DNA of 64,000 nucleotides from the NCBI RefSeq assembly GCF_020616155.1, contig NZ_CP085530.1:867501-931500 (forward strand). The letters run 5' to 3'. A program made the translations under genes and the position numbers. The notes beneath the pieces are model-generated. The model was not told the DNA's origin. It did not search any database and worked only from the letters and a program-made list of their open reading frames with translations. Below, piece by piece: positions 18,123 through 27,084 of the stretch; positions within the stretch are counted from its first letter, which is position 1; every line of letters starts with the position of its first letter. The stretch is from Vogesella sp. XCS3 (GTDB lineage Bacteria > Pseudomonadota > Gammaproteobacteria > Burkholderiales > Chromobacteriaceae).

Positions 18123-18989
18123 TCAGAGCTTGGCAGCAGCGGCAACCTCTGCAGCGTAGTCAACCACTTTCTTCTCGATGCCTTCGCCAACAACAAACAT
18201 GGCGAATGCTTTTACGGAAGCGCCTTTTTCGGCCAGCAGTTTTTCTACAGTGATGTCAGGATTCTTGACGAACTGCTGACCCAGCAGGGTCACTTCAGCC
18301 AGGAACTTGTTCACGCGGCCTTCAACCATTTTAGCAACGATATCAGCCGGCTTGCCGGATTCGGCAGCCTGTGCAGTGTAGATCTTGCGCTCTTGTTCCA
18401 GCGTGTCGGCAGACACTTCGGCTTTGGATACGCAGATAGGCTTGGACGCGGCAACGTGCATGGCCACATCTTTACCGATTTGCTCGTCGCCCTTGAAGTC
18501 AACGATCACGCCGATCTTCGCGCCGTGCAGGTAGGTAGCGATGGCACCGTCGGTTTCGTAACGTACGAAACGGCGGATGGTCATGTTCTCGCCCAGTTTG
18601 GCGATGGCAGCCTTGCGGATGTCTTCTACGGACTGGCCGTCGATCACAACAGCAGACAGCGCCTCAACATCGGCCGGGTTGGCTTCTACAACAGCTTGTG
18701 CTGCAGCGGTAGCCAGGGCGATGAAGGTAGGGTCTTTGGCAACAAAGTCGGTTTCGCAGTTCACTTCAACCAGGGCGCCAACGCCACCAGCTACGAAAGA
18801 ACCGATGATACCTTCAGCGGCTACACGGCCAGCCATTTTGGAGGCTTTGGCACCGGACTTGATACGCAGGATTTCTTCTGCTTTTGCCAGGTCGCCTTCA
18901 GCTTCTACCAGTGCTTTTTTGCACTCCATCATGCCCAGACCGGTCGCATTGCGCAGGTCGGATACCATCTTTGCGGTGATTTCCGCCAT
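18123..18989 (-). CDS. tsf: elongation factor Ts
   Basis: The 288-residue product exchanges GDP for GTP on EF-Tu. The N-terminal module [27 protein letters not shown] and the core [10 protein letters not shown] (about residue 80) are conserved. Length is normal for the family. It lies 73 bases after rpsB, separated by a strong hairpin. Confidence 0.97.
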   Translation of the reverse strand: MAEITAKMVSDLRNATGLGMMECKKALVEAEGDLAKAEEILRIKSGAKASKMAGRVAAEGIIGSFVAGGVGALVEVNCETDFVAKDPTFIALATAAAQAVVEANPADVEALSAVVIDGQSVEDIRKAAIAKLGENMTIRRFVRYETDGAIATYLHGAKIGVIVDFKGDEQIGKDVAMHVAASKPICVSKAEVSADTLEQERKIYTAQAAESGKPADIVAKMVEGRVNKFLAEVTLLGQQFVKNPDITVEKLLAEKGASVKAFAMFVVGEGIEKKVVDYAAEVAAAAKL

Positions 18990-19033
18990 GGTGAACTCCT
19001 TGAATATATTCGGATACGTTGAAACTGAGGTCT

Positions 19034-19058
19034 AAAAAAAGGGGCTTTCGCCCCTTTT
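19034..19058 (-). terminator. rpsB-tsf intergenic terminator/attenuator
   Basis: Arms AAAAGGGGC (19037-19045) and GCCCCTTTT (19050-19058) around a TTTC loop, followed on the minus strand by seven T. Such a hairpin is usual between rpsB and tsf and sets their relative expression. Confidence 0.8.
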
Positions 19059-19062
19059 CTGC

Positions 19063-19791
19063 TTACTCGGCAGCAGCCGGTTCAGCAGCGATGATTTCCT
19101 GGATTGCCTGAGCGCGGCCTTCCAGAACAGCATCGGCGATACCGCGAGCGTACAGGCGGATAGCGCGGCTGGAGTCATCGTTACCTGGGATAACGTAGTC
19201 GATGCCTTCCGGCGAGTTGTTGGTATCAACAACACCAATTACCGGGATACCCAGTTTTTTGGCTTCAACAACAGCACCTTTCTGGTAGCCGGTATCGATT
19301 ACGAAGATCGCGTCCGGCAGACCTTTCATATCCTTGATACCGCCCAGCGAACGCTCCAGTTTTTCAACGTCGCGTTGCAGGTCCAGCAGTTCTTTCTTGT
19401 TGAAACCGGACTGATCGCCAGCTTCGAGCTGGGCACGCTTGTCTTCAAGACGCTTGATGGACTGCTTCACGGTCTTGTAGTTGGTCAGCATGCCGCCCAG
19501 CCAGCGGTGATCCACGAACGGCGCACCTGCACGGGTGGCTTCTTCGCGGACGATCTCACGCGCCTGACGCTTGGTACCCACGAACAGAACGTTACCCTTG
19601 TTGGCAGTCAGACGACGCACATATTCCTGAGCCTGCACGAACAGCGGCAGGGTTTTTTCCAGGTTGATGATGTGAATCTTGTTGCGGCTGCCAAAGATGT
19701 ACTGAGCCATCTTCGGGTTCCAGAAGCGGGTTTGGTGGCCGAAGTGTACGCCGGCCTCAAGCATTTGACGCATGGTCACATTGGTGGACAT
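19063..19791 (-). CDS. rpsB: 30S ribosomal protein S2
   Basis: The 242-residue product is S2, with the family start [22 protein letters not shown], the segment [13 protein letters not shown] near 68-80, [16 protein letters not shown] near 97-112, and [21 protein letters not shown] near 165-185. It is the first gene of the leftward rpsB-tsf-pyrH-frr series, with a structured leader upstream. Confidence 0.98.
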   Translation of the reverse strand: MSTNVTMRQMLEAGVHFGHQTRFWNPKMAQYIFGSRNKIHIINLEKTLPLFVQAQEYVRRLTANKGNVLFVGTKRQAREIVREEATRAGAPFVDHRWLGGMLTNYKTVKQSIKRLEDKRAQLEAGDQSGFNKKELLDLQRDVEKLERSLGGIKDMKGLPDAIFVIDTGYQKGAVVEAKKLGIPVIGVVDTNNSPEGIDYVIPGNDDSSRAIRLYARGIADAVLEGRAQAIQEIIAAEPAAAE

Positions 19792-19818
19792 TCTGAATCT
19801 CCAAAAGGGTTATGCCTC

Positions 19819-19863
19819 CATCCGTACAGACAACCCGCTAGCGGGCACCCTTTGGTACGGATG
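19819..19863 (-). promoter_or_regulatory. structured 5' leader of rpsB
   Basis: Perfect 9-bp outer arms (CATCCGTAC at 19819-19827, GTACGGATG at 19855-19863) enclose a 12-bp palindrome CCCGCTAGCGGG (19834-19845). It lies 28 bases upstream of the rpsB start. S2 autoregulates its mRNA through a leader in enterobacteria; that this hairpin does so here is inference. Confidence 0.45.
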
Positions 19864-19932
19864 TGCGTGATATCCCCCAAAATTGAGGGAACTCGCAATT
19901 CTAGCACTATCGAACCAAACCCTTCAAGCCAT

Positions 19933-20109
19933 TCAGATATCACCATCGGGGTTCTGCTTGCGCAGCTGTCGGCGGCGCACTATCCACAAAATGAGCCAAG
20001 TGGGCAAAACACCCAGGAAAAACACAATGATGCCGCTGCGAATCGCGCTCTCCTGCGCTACCGCCAGCATCAGCACCACATACAGCCAACCAATCAGCAC
20101 GAGATACAT
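19933..20109 (-). CDS. short two-helix inner-membrane protein
   Basis: A 58-residue open frame starts with ATG at 20109 and ends with TGA at 19933. The product begins MYLVLIGWLYVVLMLAVAQE (first hydrophobic helix), then SAIRSGIIVFFLG and LPTWLILWIVRRRQ (second helix), and ends in a basic, polar tail RRRQLRKQNPDGDI. The pattern of two membrane helices followed by positive charges is that of a real small membrane protein, not of random sequence. No family recognised. It lies upstream of rpsB on the same strand. Confidence 0.65.
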   Translation of the reverse strand: MYLVLIGWLYVVLMLAVAQESAIRSGIIVFFLGVLPTWLILWIVRRRQLRKQNPDGDI

Positions 20110-20187
20110 ATCAAACGTCCGTTTGAAAAATTATCGGAATTCTGACAAGAATACCGCATCACAGCACACAGACTAGAGTGACCTACC

Positions 20188-21219
20188 ATGCAGACCCGCC
20201 TCACCGACACCTTCGGCATCGCCCTCCCTCTGGTGTGCCCCGGCATGAGCTACATTGCCGTGCCCGAACTGGTTGCCGCCACCAGCAACGCAGGCGGCCT
20301 GGGCATACTGGCCACCGGCCCGCTGAACGCCGAGCAAACCCGCGCCGCCATCCGCCGCATCCGCGAGCTAACCGACAAACCATTCGGCATTGGCTGCACC
20401 TTGATGATGCCGGGCGCCAAAGAAAACGCCGAGGTAGCACTGCAAGAAAAAGTGCCGGTAATCAATTTTTCGCTGGGCAAAGGTGACTGGATCGTCAAAC
20501 GTGCACGCGAGTACGGCGGTAAAGTAATCGCCACGGTGGTCACCGAAAAACACGCCATCTCGGCCGAGAAAGCCGGCGTCGACGCCCTGCTGGTAACCGG
20601 GCACGAAGCCGCCGCACACGGTGGCGAGGCCACCTCGCTGGTACTGATACCCGCCATCCGCAAGGTGTCGTCGCTACCGATTATTGCAGCAGGCGGTTTT
20701 GGCACCGGTAGCGGCCTGATTGCCGCCCTGGCTCTGGGGGCCGATGGCATCGCGATGGGCAGCCGCCTGGCCATGACACGCGAAAGCCCGGTGCACCAGC
20801 GCACCAAGGATATGATCCGCGAGCGCGGCGTAGGCGACACCATTTATTCCAAGAATTTTGATGGCCTGTGGTGCCGGGTAATGGATTCTGCCACCGCACG
20901 CAAAGCCACCCGCAAACCATTAGGCTTGCTGACCGCAGGCTGGCGCGCGATGGGTGTCAGCCGCAAGCTCGGCATGCCGGTAACCAAGGTGGTGATAGGC
21001 GGCATGCTGACGCAGCCACAATCCCTGCGCCAGCTGGCGCAATTTGGCGCAGCCACCGAATCCATCCGACTGGCGATTGAAGAAGGCAACCACCAACAAG
21101 GCGTACAGTTGATCGGCCAGGTGCAAGGCCTGATTGACGATGTGCCAAGCGTGGCCGAGCTGTTTAGCCGCCTGCTCGACGAAGCACGCAGTTGCCAGCA
21201 AAGCCTGCCGCGCTGGTAA
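20188..21219 (+). CDS. nitronate monooxygenase family protein
   Basis: The 343-residue product belongs to the FMN-dependent TIM-barrel family of nitronate monooxygenases and FabK-like enoyl reductases. Visible family features: an N-terminal PLVCPGMSYIAVPELVAA, the AGGLGIL strand-loop near residue 36, the catalytic-His region LLVTGHEAAAHGG near 135-147, and the FMN phosphate-binding IIAAGGFGTGSGLIAALALGADG near 168-190. It oxidises alkyl nitronates in characterised members; the substrate here is unknown. It appears monocistronic. Confidence 0.85.
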   Translation: MQTRLTDTFGIALPLVCPGMSYIAVPELVAATSNAGGLGILATGPLNAEQTRAAIRRIRELTDKPFGIGCTLMMPGAKENAEVALQEKVPVINFSLGKGDWIVKRAREYGGKVIATVVTEKHAISAEKAGVDALLVTGHEAAAHGGEATSLVLIPAIRKVSSLPIIAAGGFGTGSGLIAALALGADGIAMGSRLAMTRESPVHQRTKDMIRERGVGDTIYSKNFDGLWCRVMDSATARKATRKPLGLLTAGWRAMGVSRKLGMPVTKVVIGGMLTQPQSLRQLAQFGAATESIRLAIEEGNHQQGVQLIGQVQGLIDDVPSVAELFSRLLDEARSCQQSLPRW

Positions 21220-21252
21220 GAAAATCCGCGAGACAAGTATGACGCAGGCGCA

Positions 21253-21280
21253 TTGCTTTTTTCGATAATGAGATTTATTA
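21253..21280 (+). promoter_or_regulatory. candidate sigma70 promoter of the ABC-like gene
   Basis: A -35-like TTGCTT at 21253-21258 and a -10-like TATTAT at 21275-21280 with 16 bases between. The -10 lies within the Fur-box-like operator, as expected for iron-repressed promoters. Confidence 0.5.
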
Positions 21281-21282
21281 TC
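21264..21282 (+). promoter_or_regulatory. Fur box
   Basis: GATAATGAGATTTATTATC matches the 19-bp Fur consensus GATAATGATAATCATTATC at 16 of 19 positions. It lies 70 bases before the likely start of the ABC-like gene and overlaps the probable -10, so that gene should be repressed when iron is plentiful. Confidence 0.75.
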
Positions 21283-21351
21283 AAATAAGCCATGCGCACG
21301 CAAACATCATGCAAAGCGCACGCCAACGCTCCCCGTCTCGCGGAAAACACC

Positions 21352-22023
21352 ATGCTTGAGCTTGCCTACGATATTCAACAGCTGCAGACCTGCCTGCCCT
21401 CAACCGGATGCCACCAGCAATGTCATGGTTTACGCATTCCAGCGAACCGCCTCACCCTGATTACCAGCCCGGATCGACACAGCCGCAGCGCTATGCTTGA
21501 TGCGCTAAGCGGGCAGCAGGGGCAAGTCTGCGGCCAACTATTCGGCCAACCGCTATCGCATGGCCAAGTCGCCATCGCCCGCCTGGACGCGCAGGCCACC
21601 ACCTACAGCCGGCAACGGCTGGGGGATTTCGTCATGCAAGCCCGTAGCCGCCCGCACTGGCTGGCGCGGCCACAAGCAATCGATCACGAAGCCGTAAATC
21701 AAGCGTTACACATAGTGGAAATGAGCGAGCTGGCCCGGCAAAAGCTGGGCGCGCTAACAGCAACACAGCGCCAGCTGGCCTGCCTGGCACAAAAGCTAGC
21801 CAGCCACGCACCCGTGCTGCTGCTGGATGACCCTGCCAACCTGCTAGCACCCACAGCCCGTGCAGCACTACTGCGCAAGTTGGCCGCATTGGCCGTGCGC
21901 GGCCGCACTATTGTCTGCACACTGCAGGGCAGCCTACCCGACTTGCATCATGCTCACTGGCTGATACAGCTAGATGAGCAAGGCGCACCAGCCTGCCAGA
22001 CAGCACCACTCATCGCGGCCTGA
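21352..22023 (+). CDS. degenerate ABC-type ATPase-like protein, Fur-controlled
   Basis: The 223-residue product has the layout of an ABC ATP-binding subunit of the FecE/HmuV type but with key sites altered. The Walker A position reads TLITSPDRHSRSAMLDALSG (about residues 34-53) with no GxGK. The signature region reads LGALTATQRQLACLAQKLA instead of LSGGQ. Walker B is VLLLDDPANLL with Asp in place of the catalytic Glu. The H-loop-like end TIVCTLQGSLPDLHHAHWLIQL is roughly kept. The start at 21352 has GGAAAA before it; a longer frame begins at 21292. No permease or binding protein is adjacent. Loss of Walker A suggests a pseudo-ATPase or a very diverged relic. The Fur box argues that it is still regulated. 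Confidence 0.65.
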   Translation: MLELAYDIQQLQTCLPSTGCHQQCHGLRIPANRLTLITSPDRHSRSAMLDALSGQQGQVCGQLFGQPLSHGQVAIARLDAQATTYSRQRLGDFVMQARSRPHWLARPQAIDHEAVNQALHIVEMSELARQKLGALTATQRQLACLAQKLASHAPVLLLDDPANLLAPTARAALLRKLAALAVRGRTIVCTLQGSLPDLHHAHWLIQLDEQGAPACQTAPLIAA

Positions 22024-22097
22024 ATCATCAGGACAAGTACGCACCTGCTGCCGCGCGGCGTAGAATAATCAGCCCAATACCCCACCCGCCGCCGCCC

Positions 22098-22889
22098 ATG
22101 AGCCTGCACCTGCCCGCCCAAGCAAACCCGCACCTGCCCACACGCTGGTGCCTGTTCGACGGTAACAGCCTGTACCTGCAACAAAATCAGCTACCCGACG
22201 CACCACCCGGCCCGCACAGCACGCCTCGCTTTATCGGGCACAACGATGCGGCCAACCTGTATAGCGCCGAACTGATTGGCCCCGCCCCGGATGGCTGGCA
22301 GAAAGTCACGCTGCGCCAGGCACTGTATACGCTACCGGCCGACAACAGCGCCCTGCTGGCCCGCGCAGCCCAGCTGCACCGCTTCAACCAGACACACCGT
22401 TACTGCAGCGCCTGCGCCGCCCCCCTGCAAGCACATGCGCACGACCAAGGGCGGCATTGCCCCGCATGCGGCGAGGTGTACTACCCACGCCTTTCCCCCG
22501 CCATGATGGTGCTCATTACCCGTGGCCGCGAAATATTGTTGGCGCGCAGCCCCCACTTTGCGCCCGGCATGTACAGCGCACTGGCCGGCTTTGTCGAGCC
22601 TGGCGAAACGCTGGAAGCCTGCGTACACCGCGAGGCGTTCGAAGAGGTTGGCGTACGCCTGCACAATCTGCGCTACGCCATGTCGCAATCGTGGCCCTTC
22701 CCGCACTCGCTGATGCTGGCTTTTGTGGCGGAATACCACAGTGGCGACATCACACCGCAGCCAGGCGAGATCGAAGACGCCGCCTGGTTCGATATCGACG
22801 CACTACCGGCCATACCAGCCGAGCGCTCCATCGCTTACGTGCTGATTACAGAACATATTCGCCAGCTACGCAGCCAGATGGCCCCCTGA
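22098..22889 (+). CDS. nudC: NAD(+) diphosphatase / NADH pyrophosphatase NudC
   Basis: The 263-residue product hydrolyses NADH to NMNH and AMP and in characterised members removes NAD caps from RNA. It has the zinc ribbon CSAC...CPAC (about residues 103-124), the Nudix box GFVEPGETLEACVHREAFEE (about 172-191), and the NADH-specific motif SQSWPFPHS, with Ser in place of the common Pro at the third position. Start ATG at 22098. An imperfect repeat TGCGGCCAACCTG lies at 22247-22259. Confidence 0.94.
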   Translation: MSLHLPAQANPHLPTRWCLFDGNSLYLQQNQLPDAPPGPHSTPRFIGHNDAANLYSAELIGPAPDGWQKVTLRQALYTLPADNSALLARAAQLHRFNQTHRYCSACAAPLQAHAHDQGRHCPACGEVYYPRLSPAMMVLITRGREILLARSPHFAPGMYSALAGFVEPGETLEACVHREAFEEVGVRLHNLRYAMSQSWPFPHSLMLAFVAEYHSGDITPQPGEIEDAAWFDIDALPAIPAERSIAYVLITEHIRQLRSQMAP

Positions 22890-23076
22890 GCACCACTCCG
22901 CAACCCATGCTTTACGCATGGCTTTTCCAATCAAAAAATACCAGCTCCGTCAGTCGATTTCCCATTCAGTCCTTTAAAAACAGCCCTACTCGCTTTAATA
23001 TCAAAGCACATAAAAAACAGACGGCCACCCGATAGCCGTCACCACCCAATCAAAGCACATCTGCAAGGAAAAAATC

Positions 23077-24705
23077 ATGGGGAAATTGACGCTGGCACGG
23101 CGCCTGGGCTTGGGCTTTGGTGCTGTCATCCTGCTATTGGTTCTGGGCTCCGCCTTTACGCTTTACCGCCTGACGGTGATCCAGTCGCGTGTTTCCGAGC
23201 TGGTAGAACACCGCATTCCGGTGATCCAGTACTCGCGTACGCTAAGCGGCTCGCTACTTGCCTCCACCAATGCGGCACGCACCATCCTGCTGGAGAGTGA
23301 CGACAAGCTGGTAGAAGAAAAAATGGCGATCCTGAAAAAATCCGTCATTACGGCCAACCAGCAGTTCAAACTGATGCAGGAAATCTCGTCCGACCCGGAA
23401 GAGCTGGTACTGGTCGAAAAAATCGGCAAGTCGCTAGCAGAATTCAACCGGCTCACCGACAAGCTTATCCCCATGATTACCAAGCAGAAATGGGACGCCT
23501 CCATCATCGTCAGCGAGAAAATGGAGCCACAGGAAGGCCTGCTGGGCATGCAGCTGGACAAGCTGATTGCCCACCACACCAAGGTGATGGAAGAGCAGAA
23601 GTCATCCACGACCAGCACCCTGCGTGACACCATGGTAGCGGCGATTATCGCCATCATCGCCAGCGTGGGGGCCAGCATCGTCGTGGCCCTGCTGATAGCA
23701 CGCACCCTTACCCGCCAGATCGGTGGCGAACCCGACTACGCCGCCACCGTGATGAAGGAAATCGCCCATGGCAACCTGGGCGTAGAGGTCAACCTGAGCA
23801 AGGGCGACAACAGCTCGCTGCTGTACAACCTGTCGCGCATGACACGCGAACTCAACGACGCCTTGCGCACCGTAGAGCGCAGCGTGCAGGAAAGCGGCAA
23901 CGCTTCGCAAGAGCTGCGCGATACCATGCAACGCCTGATGAGCCGTAGCGAAGAACAGAACCGCGCCGCTGACGAAATGGCAACAGTTATCCAGCAAATG
24001 GCCGTCGGCGTACGCGAGCTGCACCAAAGTGCAGGTAGCGCCGAAATGGCTGCCCGCAACGCCAGTGGCGACGCCCGCGACGGCGTAGAAGTGATCAAGG
24101 GTGCCGTGAAAGAAATGGACGCCATCAGCACCCTGATCCAGAGCACGGCAGGCAGCATCCACGAGCTGGGTCGCCAGTCGCAAACCATCGACAACATCGT
24201 ATCGGTTATTCGTGACGTGGCCGACCAGACCAACCTGCTGGCACTGAACGCCGCGATCGAGGCCGCCCGCGCCGGCGAACAAGGCCGCGGCTTTGCTGTT
24301 GTAGCCGACGAAGTGCGCAAACTGGCCGAGCGCACCACCAAGGCCACCGGCGAGATCGCCCAGATGATCGGCGCCATCCGCGTCAGCTCGCAGCAAGCCG
24401 TAGAAGCCATGAACCAGTCGGTAGAGCGTGCCCATACCAGCGCCACCCAAGGCCAGCGCGCCGGTGAATCCATCGTGGCTATCCAGGACGGCACCGAAAA
24501 CGTGGGCCAAAGCGTGCTATCCATTGCCAGCGCCCTGTCCGAGCAGGCGCGCTCCGGCGAGCAGGTATCGCGCGAGGTAGAACGCATTACCAGCATCGCC
24601 CACCGCAACCGCGAAGCAGCCGACGAAGCCGCCCGTGCCGCCGCCCGCATGAGCGAGCTCACCGAAGAAATTCGCCAGAGCTTCAGCCGCTTCCGCACCA
24701 ACTAA
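23077..24705 (+). CDS. methyl-accepting chemotaxis protein
   Basis: The 542-residue product is a membrane chemoreceptor. An N-terminal helix (about 10-32) and a second one (about 187-209, [20 protein letters not shown]) flank a periplasmic four-helix-bundle ligand domain. HAMP follows (about 210-265), then the cytoplasmic signalling coiled coil with the invariant tip [20 protein letters not shown] and [15 protein letters not shown]. There is no C-terminal CheR-binding pentapeptide. The ligand cannot be predicted. Monocistronic, closed by a terminator. Confidence 0.93.
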   Translation: MGKLTLARRLGLGFGAVILLLVLGSAFTLYRLTVIQSRVSELVEHRIPVIQYSRTLSGSLLASTNAARTILLESDDKLVEEKMAILKKSVITANQQFKLMQEISSDPEELVLVEKIGKSLAEFNRLTDKLIPMITKQKWDASIIVSEKMEPQEGLLGMQLDKLIAHHTKVMEEQKSSTTSTLRDTMVAAIIAIIASVGASIVVALLIARTLTRQIGGEPDYAATVMKEIAHGNLGVEVNLSKGDNSSLLYNLSRMTRELNDALRTVERSVQESGNASQELRDTMQRLMSRSEEQNRAADEMATVIQQMAVGVRELHQSAGSAEMAARNASGDARDGVEVIKGAVKEMDAISTLIQSTAGSIHELGRQSQTIDNIVSVIRDVADQTNLLALNAAIEAARAGEQGRGFAVVADEVRKLAERTTKATGEIAQMIGAIRVSSQQAVEAMNQSVERAHTSATQGQRAGESIVAIQDGTENVGQSVLSIASALSEQARSGEQVSREVERITSIAHRNREAADEAARAAARMSELTEEIRQSFSRFRTN

Positions 24706-24716
24706 GGTTGGCCGCA
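24704..24716 (-). repeat. dispersed 13-mer AAGGTTGGCCGCA overlapping the MCP stop codon
   Basis: Exact copy starting within the TAA stop of the chemoreceptor gene and running into the intergenic space, just before the terminator. Confidence 0.8.
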
Positions 24717-24741
24717 CCCGCCCTGCCATACCGGGCAGACA

Positions 24742-24780
24742 AACAACAGCCCCGCCTGGATAATCAGCGGGGCTGTTGTT
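24742..24780 (+). terminator. terminator after the chemoreceptor gene
   Basis: Perfect 14-bp arms AACAACAGCCCCGC (24742-24755) and GCGGGGCTGTTGTT (24767-24780) with an 11-base loop. T-rich on the plus side. Confidence 0.8.
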
Positions 24781-24876
24781 CTATTGATGTGGTGGTCCAA
24801 CCATTGTGCAGGAGTGTCCACAAGCGCCGCGGCATCCCACCAACCGCCTCCTCGTTTCTATAGCAGCAGAGGCGAT

Positions 24877-25044
24877 TCAGTTGGCCGCAATAGCGTTAGC
24901 GCTGGCTAGCACGCCGGGGAGCTTGGTGTCGCGCCCGCTGCCCGGGGTGAGGACATGCCCGGCGGTGATATGGGTTTCGGTGTAGCTGTCGGTGTCGCCG
25001 TTTTCTTTGCCGCTGGCGCGGTTGGCGTTGGCAAACACGCTGAG
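24877..25044 (-). pseudogene. decayed fragment of the cdiA-like exoprotein gene
   Basis: On the minus strand this stretch encodes SVFANANRASGKENGDTDSY followed by TETHITAGHVLTPGSGRDTK, then a stop. That is closely similar to an internal segment of the large exoprotein (parent DNA at about 28279-28441, residues SVFANANRASGKENGDTDSY, TETNIAAGQTLTLRSGRDTA). It has no start of its own and ends within a GCGGCCAAC repeat. It sits past the immunity gene, where CDI loci often keep displaced 3' pieces of cdiA. The rest of 24783-25108 holds nothing else I can name. Confidence 0.75.
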
Positions 25045-25108
25045 CCCTCACCGGGTGCAGGTAGCGCCGCTATGGGTGCCGGCGTACATGCCCCGCCTCC
25101 GGTCATTG

Positions 25109-26125
25109 TTAGCCCTTTTGCGTCGCACTGGCTTTGAGTGACGCTAGCGATAACACCTCTTCGTAAACCCCTGGCCAATCCTCGTTAGCACGCTTCACCA
25201 CACCCTGCATCAACTCGTCCAGCGGTGGCACGGGTTGCGGCGGGGGTAACTGATGATACGGCGCAGCCATCAACGGATGGCCCAGCAACGGGTTGGCCAG
25301 GCCTTCCCATTCGCGCAGCCGGAACAACAACAGGATTTCCACCGGCACCCGCCCCAGGTCCCACTCGGTGCTGAAGTCGTAGAACTTGGTCAGCGTGTCA
25401 CGCCCGGCCTGGTGGGTATGGCGGTCACAGGCTGCCAGCAGGCACGGCACCAACGCCGCCGGATCTGGCGTACGCCAGTGCTGCAGCAGGGCTTCGTAAA
25501 CCGGTTCGTCGTAGGCGTAGGCTGGCCAGGCGTGGTCGGCATCGCCCACCCAGCTGGCAAACAGCCGCAACATGAAAGCCTGCGCCCGGCGGTGTTCCTC
25601 TCGGTACTCCAGCCGCAGCTGGTAATCATTATTCAGCGCAGCATGCGTGAGGTAACCCTGATAAATGACTGCATCTTTCCAGCCGAGAATGGCCATAGCG
25701 GCAAGCATGTTGGCGCTACTAACGATACTTAACATACGTAAGCCATGAGGATGATCTGGCGCCAAAATACCAAAACGGTGATGCCAGAAGAACGCTTGGC
25801 GTATTCCTACCTGATAATAACGCATCCAGTTCGCCACGCGGGTCAACCACTCAGGGTCTTCAGGTGCTAGCGCCAAAGCATTGTGGGCCCACGTACTGCC
25901 TTTCATTTGCGCTGTATAATCAGTCACATTTTGCTTATTCGGGATCAGCTGCTGCGGTGAAGCATCCTCTCTCGTGACATATTCAATAATCGTATTCAGC
26001 GTTGTATCAACCTTTAACAATGCGTACCGCTCCCGCAATGCTCTCTCTCGACCCAGAATTGTTTTGAGCCTCGGCCATTTAGGGTTTATATCCATTCTGA
26101 CACACTGCAAACTTACTTCGGCCAT
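25109..26125 (-). CDS. cdiI: candidate CDI immunity protein
   Basis: The 338-residue product has no signal peptide and looks helical and soluble; no named domain is certain. It begins with ATG at 26125, inside the last codons of the exoprotein gene (13-base overlap), with a good AGGTGG site. Position directly after the toxin tip is what defines CdiI genes, so the role (binding and neutralising the cognate nuclease tip in the cytoplasm) is inferred from context. It might belong to one of the DUF1911-like immunity families that accompany PD-(D/E)xK nuclease toxins, but I cannot confirm this by eye. The 5' half is visibly more AT-rich than the exoprotein body, a sign of module exchange. Confidence 0.7.
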   Translation of the reverse strand: MAEVSLQCVRMDINPKWPRLKTILGRERALRERYALLKVDTTLNTIIEYVTREDASPQQLIPNKQNVTDYTAQMKGSTWAHNALALAPEDPEWLTRVANWMRYYQVGIRQAFFWHHRFGILAPDHPHGLRMLSIVSSANMLAAMAILGWKDAVIYQGYLTHAALNNDYQLRLEYREEHRRAQAFMLRLFASWVGDADHAWPAYAYDEPVYEALLQHWRTPDPAALVPCLLAACDRHTHQAGRDTLTKFYDFSTEWDLGRVPVEILLLFRLREWEGLANPLLGHPLMAAPYHQLPPPQPVPPLDELMQGVVKRANEDWPGVYEEVLSLASLKASATQKG

Positions 26126-27084
26126 GGTTCCACCTTGAATGTTGCAGCACCCGTGGTACCTGGTGCTGGTATTCCTACTTTAATAGTTATGCCCTGCACT
26201 TTAGCCTGGCTGTCCAATGCTTTTTGGATTGCCTTTGCCAGTACTTGGTTTTCTGGTGTGGCTTTATCTCCTGAAATAGAAGCATTCTGTAGCCATCCAT
26301 TCAACCGTTCCGCCGGATCCCCCGCCGTATTTTTCGCCCCACCAACACCCATCTGGGACGACTTGGCATCCATCACCACCACGGTAATGGTATCGCCATG
26401 AATCGCCACGGCGCAGCCATCACAACCGTGGCCACTTAGATTTTGCAACGGCTGAAAATTCAGCGTGGTTTTTTCGTTTAGCAGCTGCAACGCCAACGTT
26501 TCACCCAGATCCCCATTCTGTTTGCCGGCAGTGTGCGACAAGGGAATACTGGCAAAGGTCTGACCAAATAGCGCCTCAACCTTATCCACTTTGCCAGACG
26601 TGGCGATAACCGGCGACACGCCTGCACTCTGCCCACCCGCCGCTGGTTTCACCGCCAGCTCAGGCCGGCCGTTACCACCGACTGACAACGCCAAGTCCGG
26701 CAGAATCAGCGCCGTTTGCGTCATGAACGTATCAATGACGCTAGCCGAGGCGCCCAGTTTCTCAAACTGCGCCGTCGCGGTGTTGATGTCGCGTACCTGC
26801 TCGTTGTAAGTGGCCAGCAGCAGGGCCCGTTCCTGCGGGGTCTTGGCCATGCCTAGCGCACTGGAAATGAAGGACAGGCTTTCCTGCAAGCCATTCAGCG
26901 TGCTGGCGCACACCGCCAGGCTGGCACCGGCGCCGCCGCAACGCTCGGCCACGACCTTATCCCAGTATTGTTCTTGTTGCTGGATGTCCTGGCTAAGCTG
27001 CGCCACATCACACCGGCCCGCGCAGGCGCGCAGCTTTTGCATCAGGGTGGCGGCGGCACGGGTGTTGAGCGAGTTGTTCTCCAC
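26113..27084 (-). other. CdiA C-terminal variable region (VENN to stop)
   Basis: From VENN, 323 codons remain. The first half is helical and contains Cys pairs (RACAGRCDV, ERCGGAG, LAVCAST), as in membrane-entry domains of CdiA tips. The second half carries the nuclease-like motif set Glu (GDLGETLA), Asp (GCDGCAV) and Asp-x-Lys (VMDAKSS). DNA or RNA cleavage is inferred from this pattern only. Confidence 0.65.

Noticed and set aside
22890..23076. Possible sigma28 (flagellar) promoter before the chemoreceptor
   Set aside because: TCAAAAAA and GTCGATTT are present but with wrong spacing and weak match.
24906..25178. 90-codon minus-strand frame beginning MARGLRRGV
   Set aside because: Wrong frame relative to the cdiA-like similarity; the Pro/Thr/Ala-rich product is an artefact of the decayed fragment.
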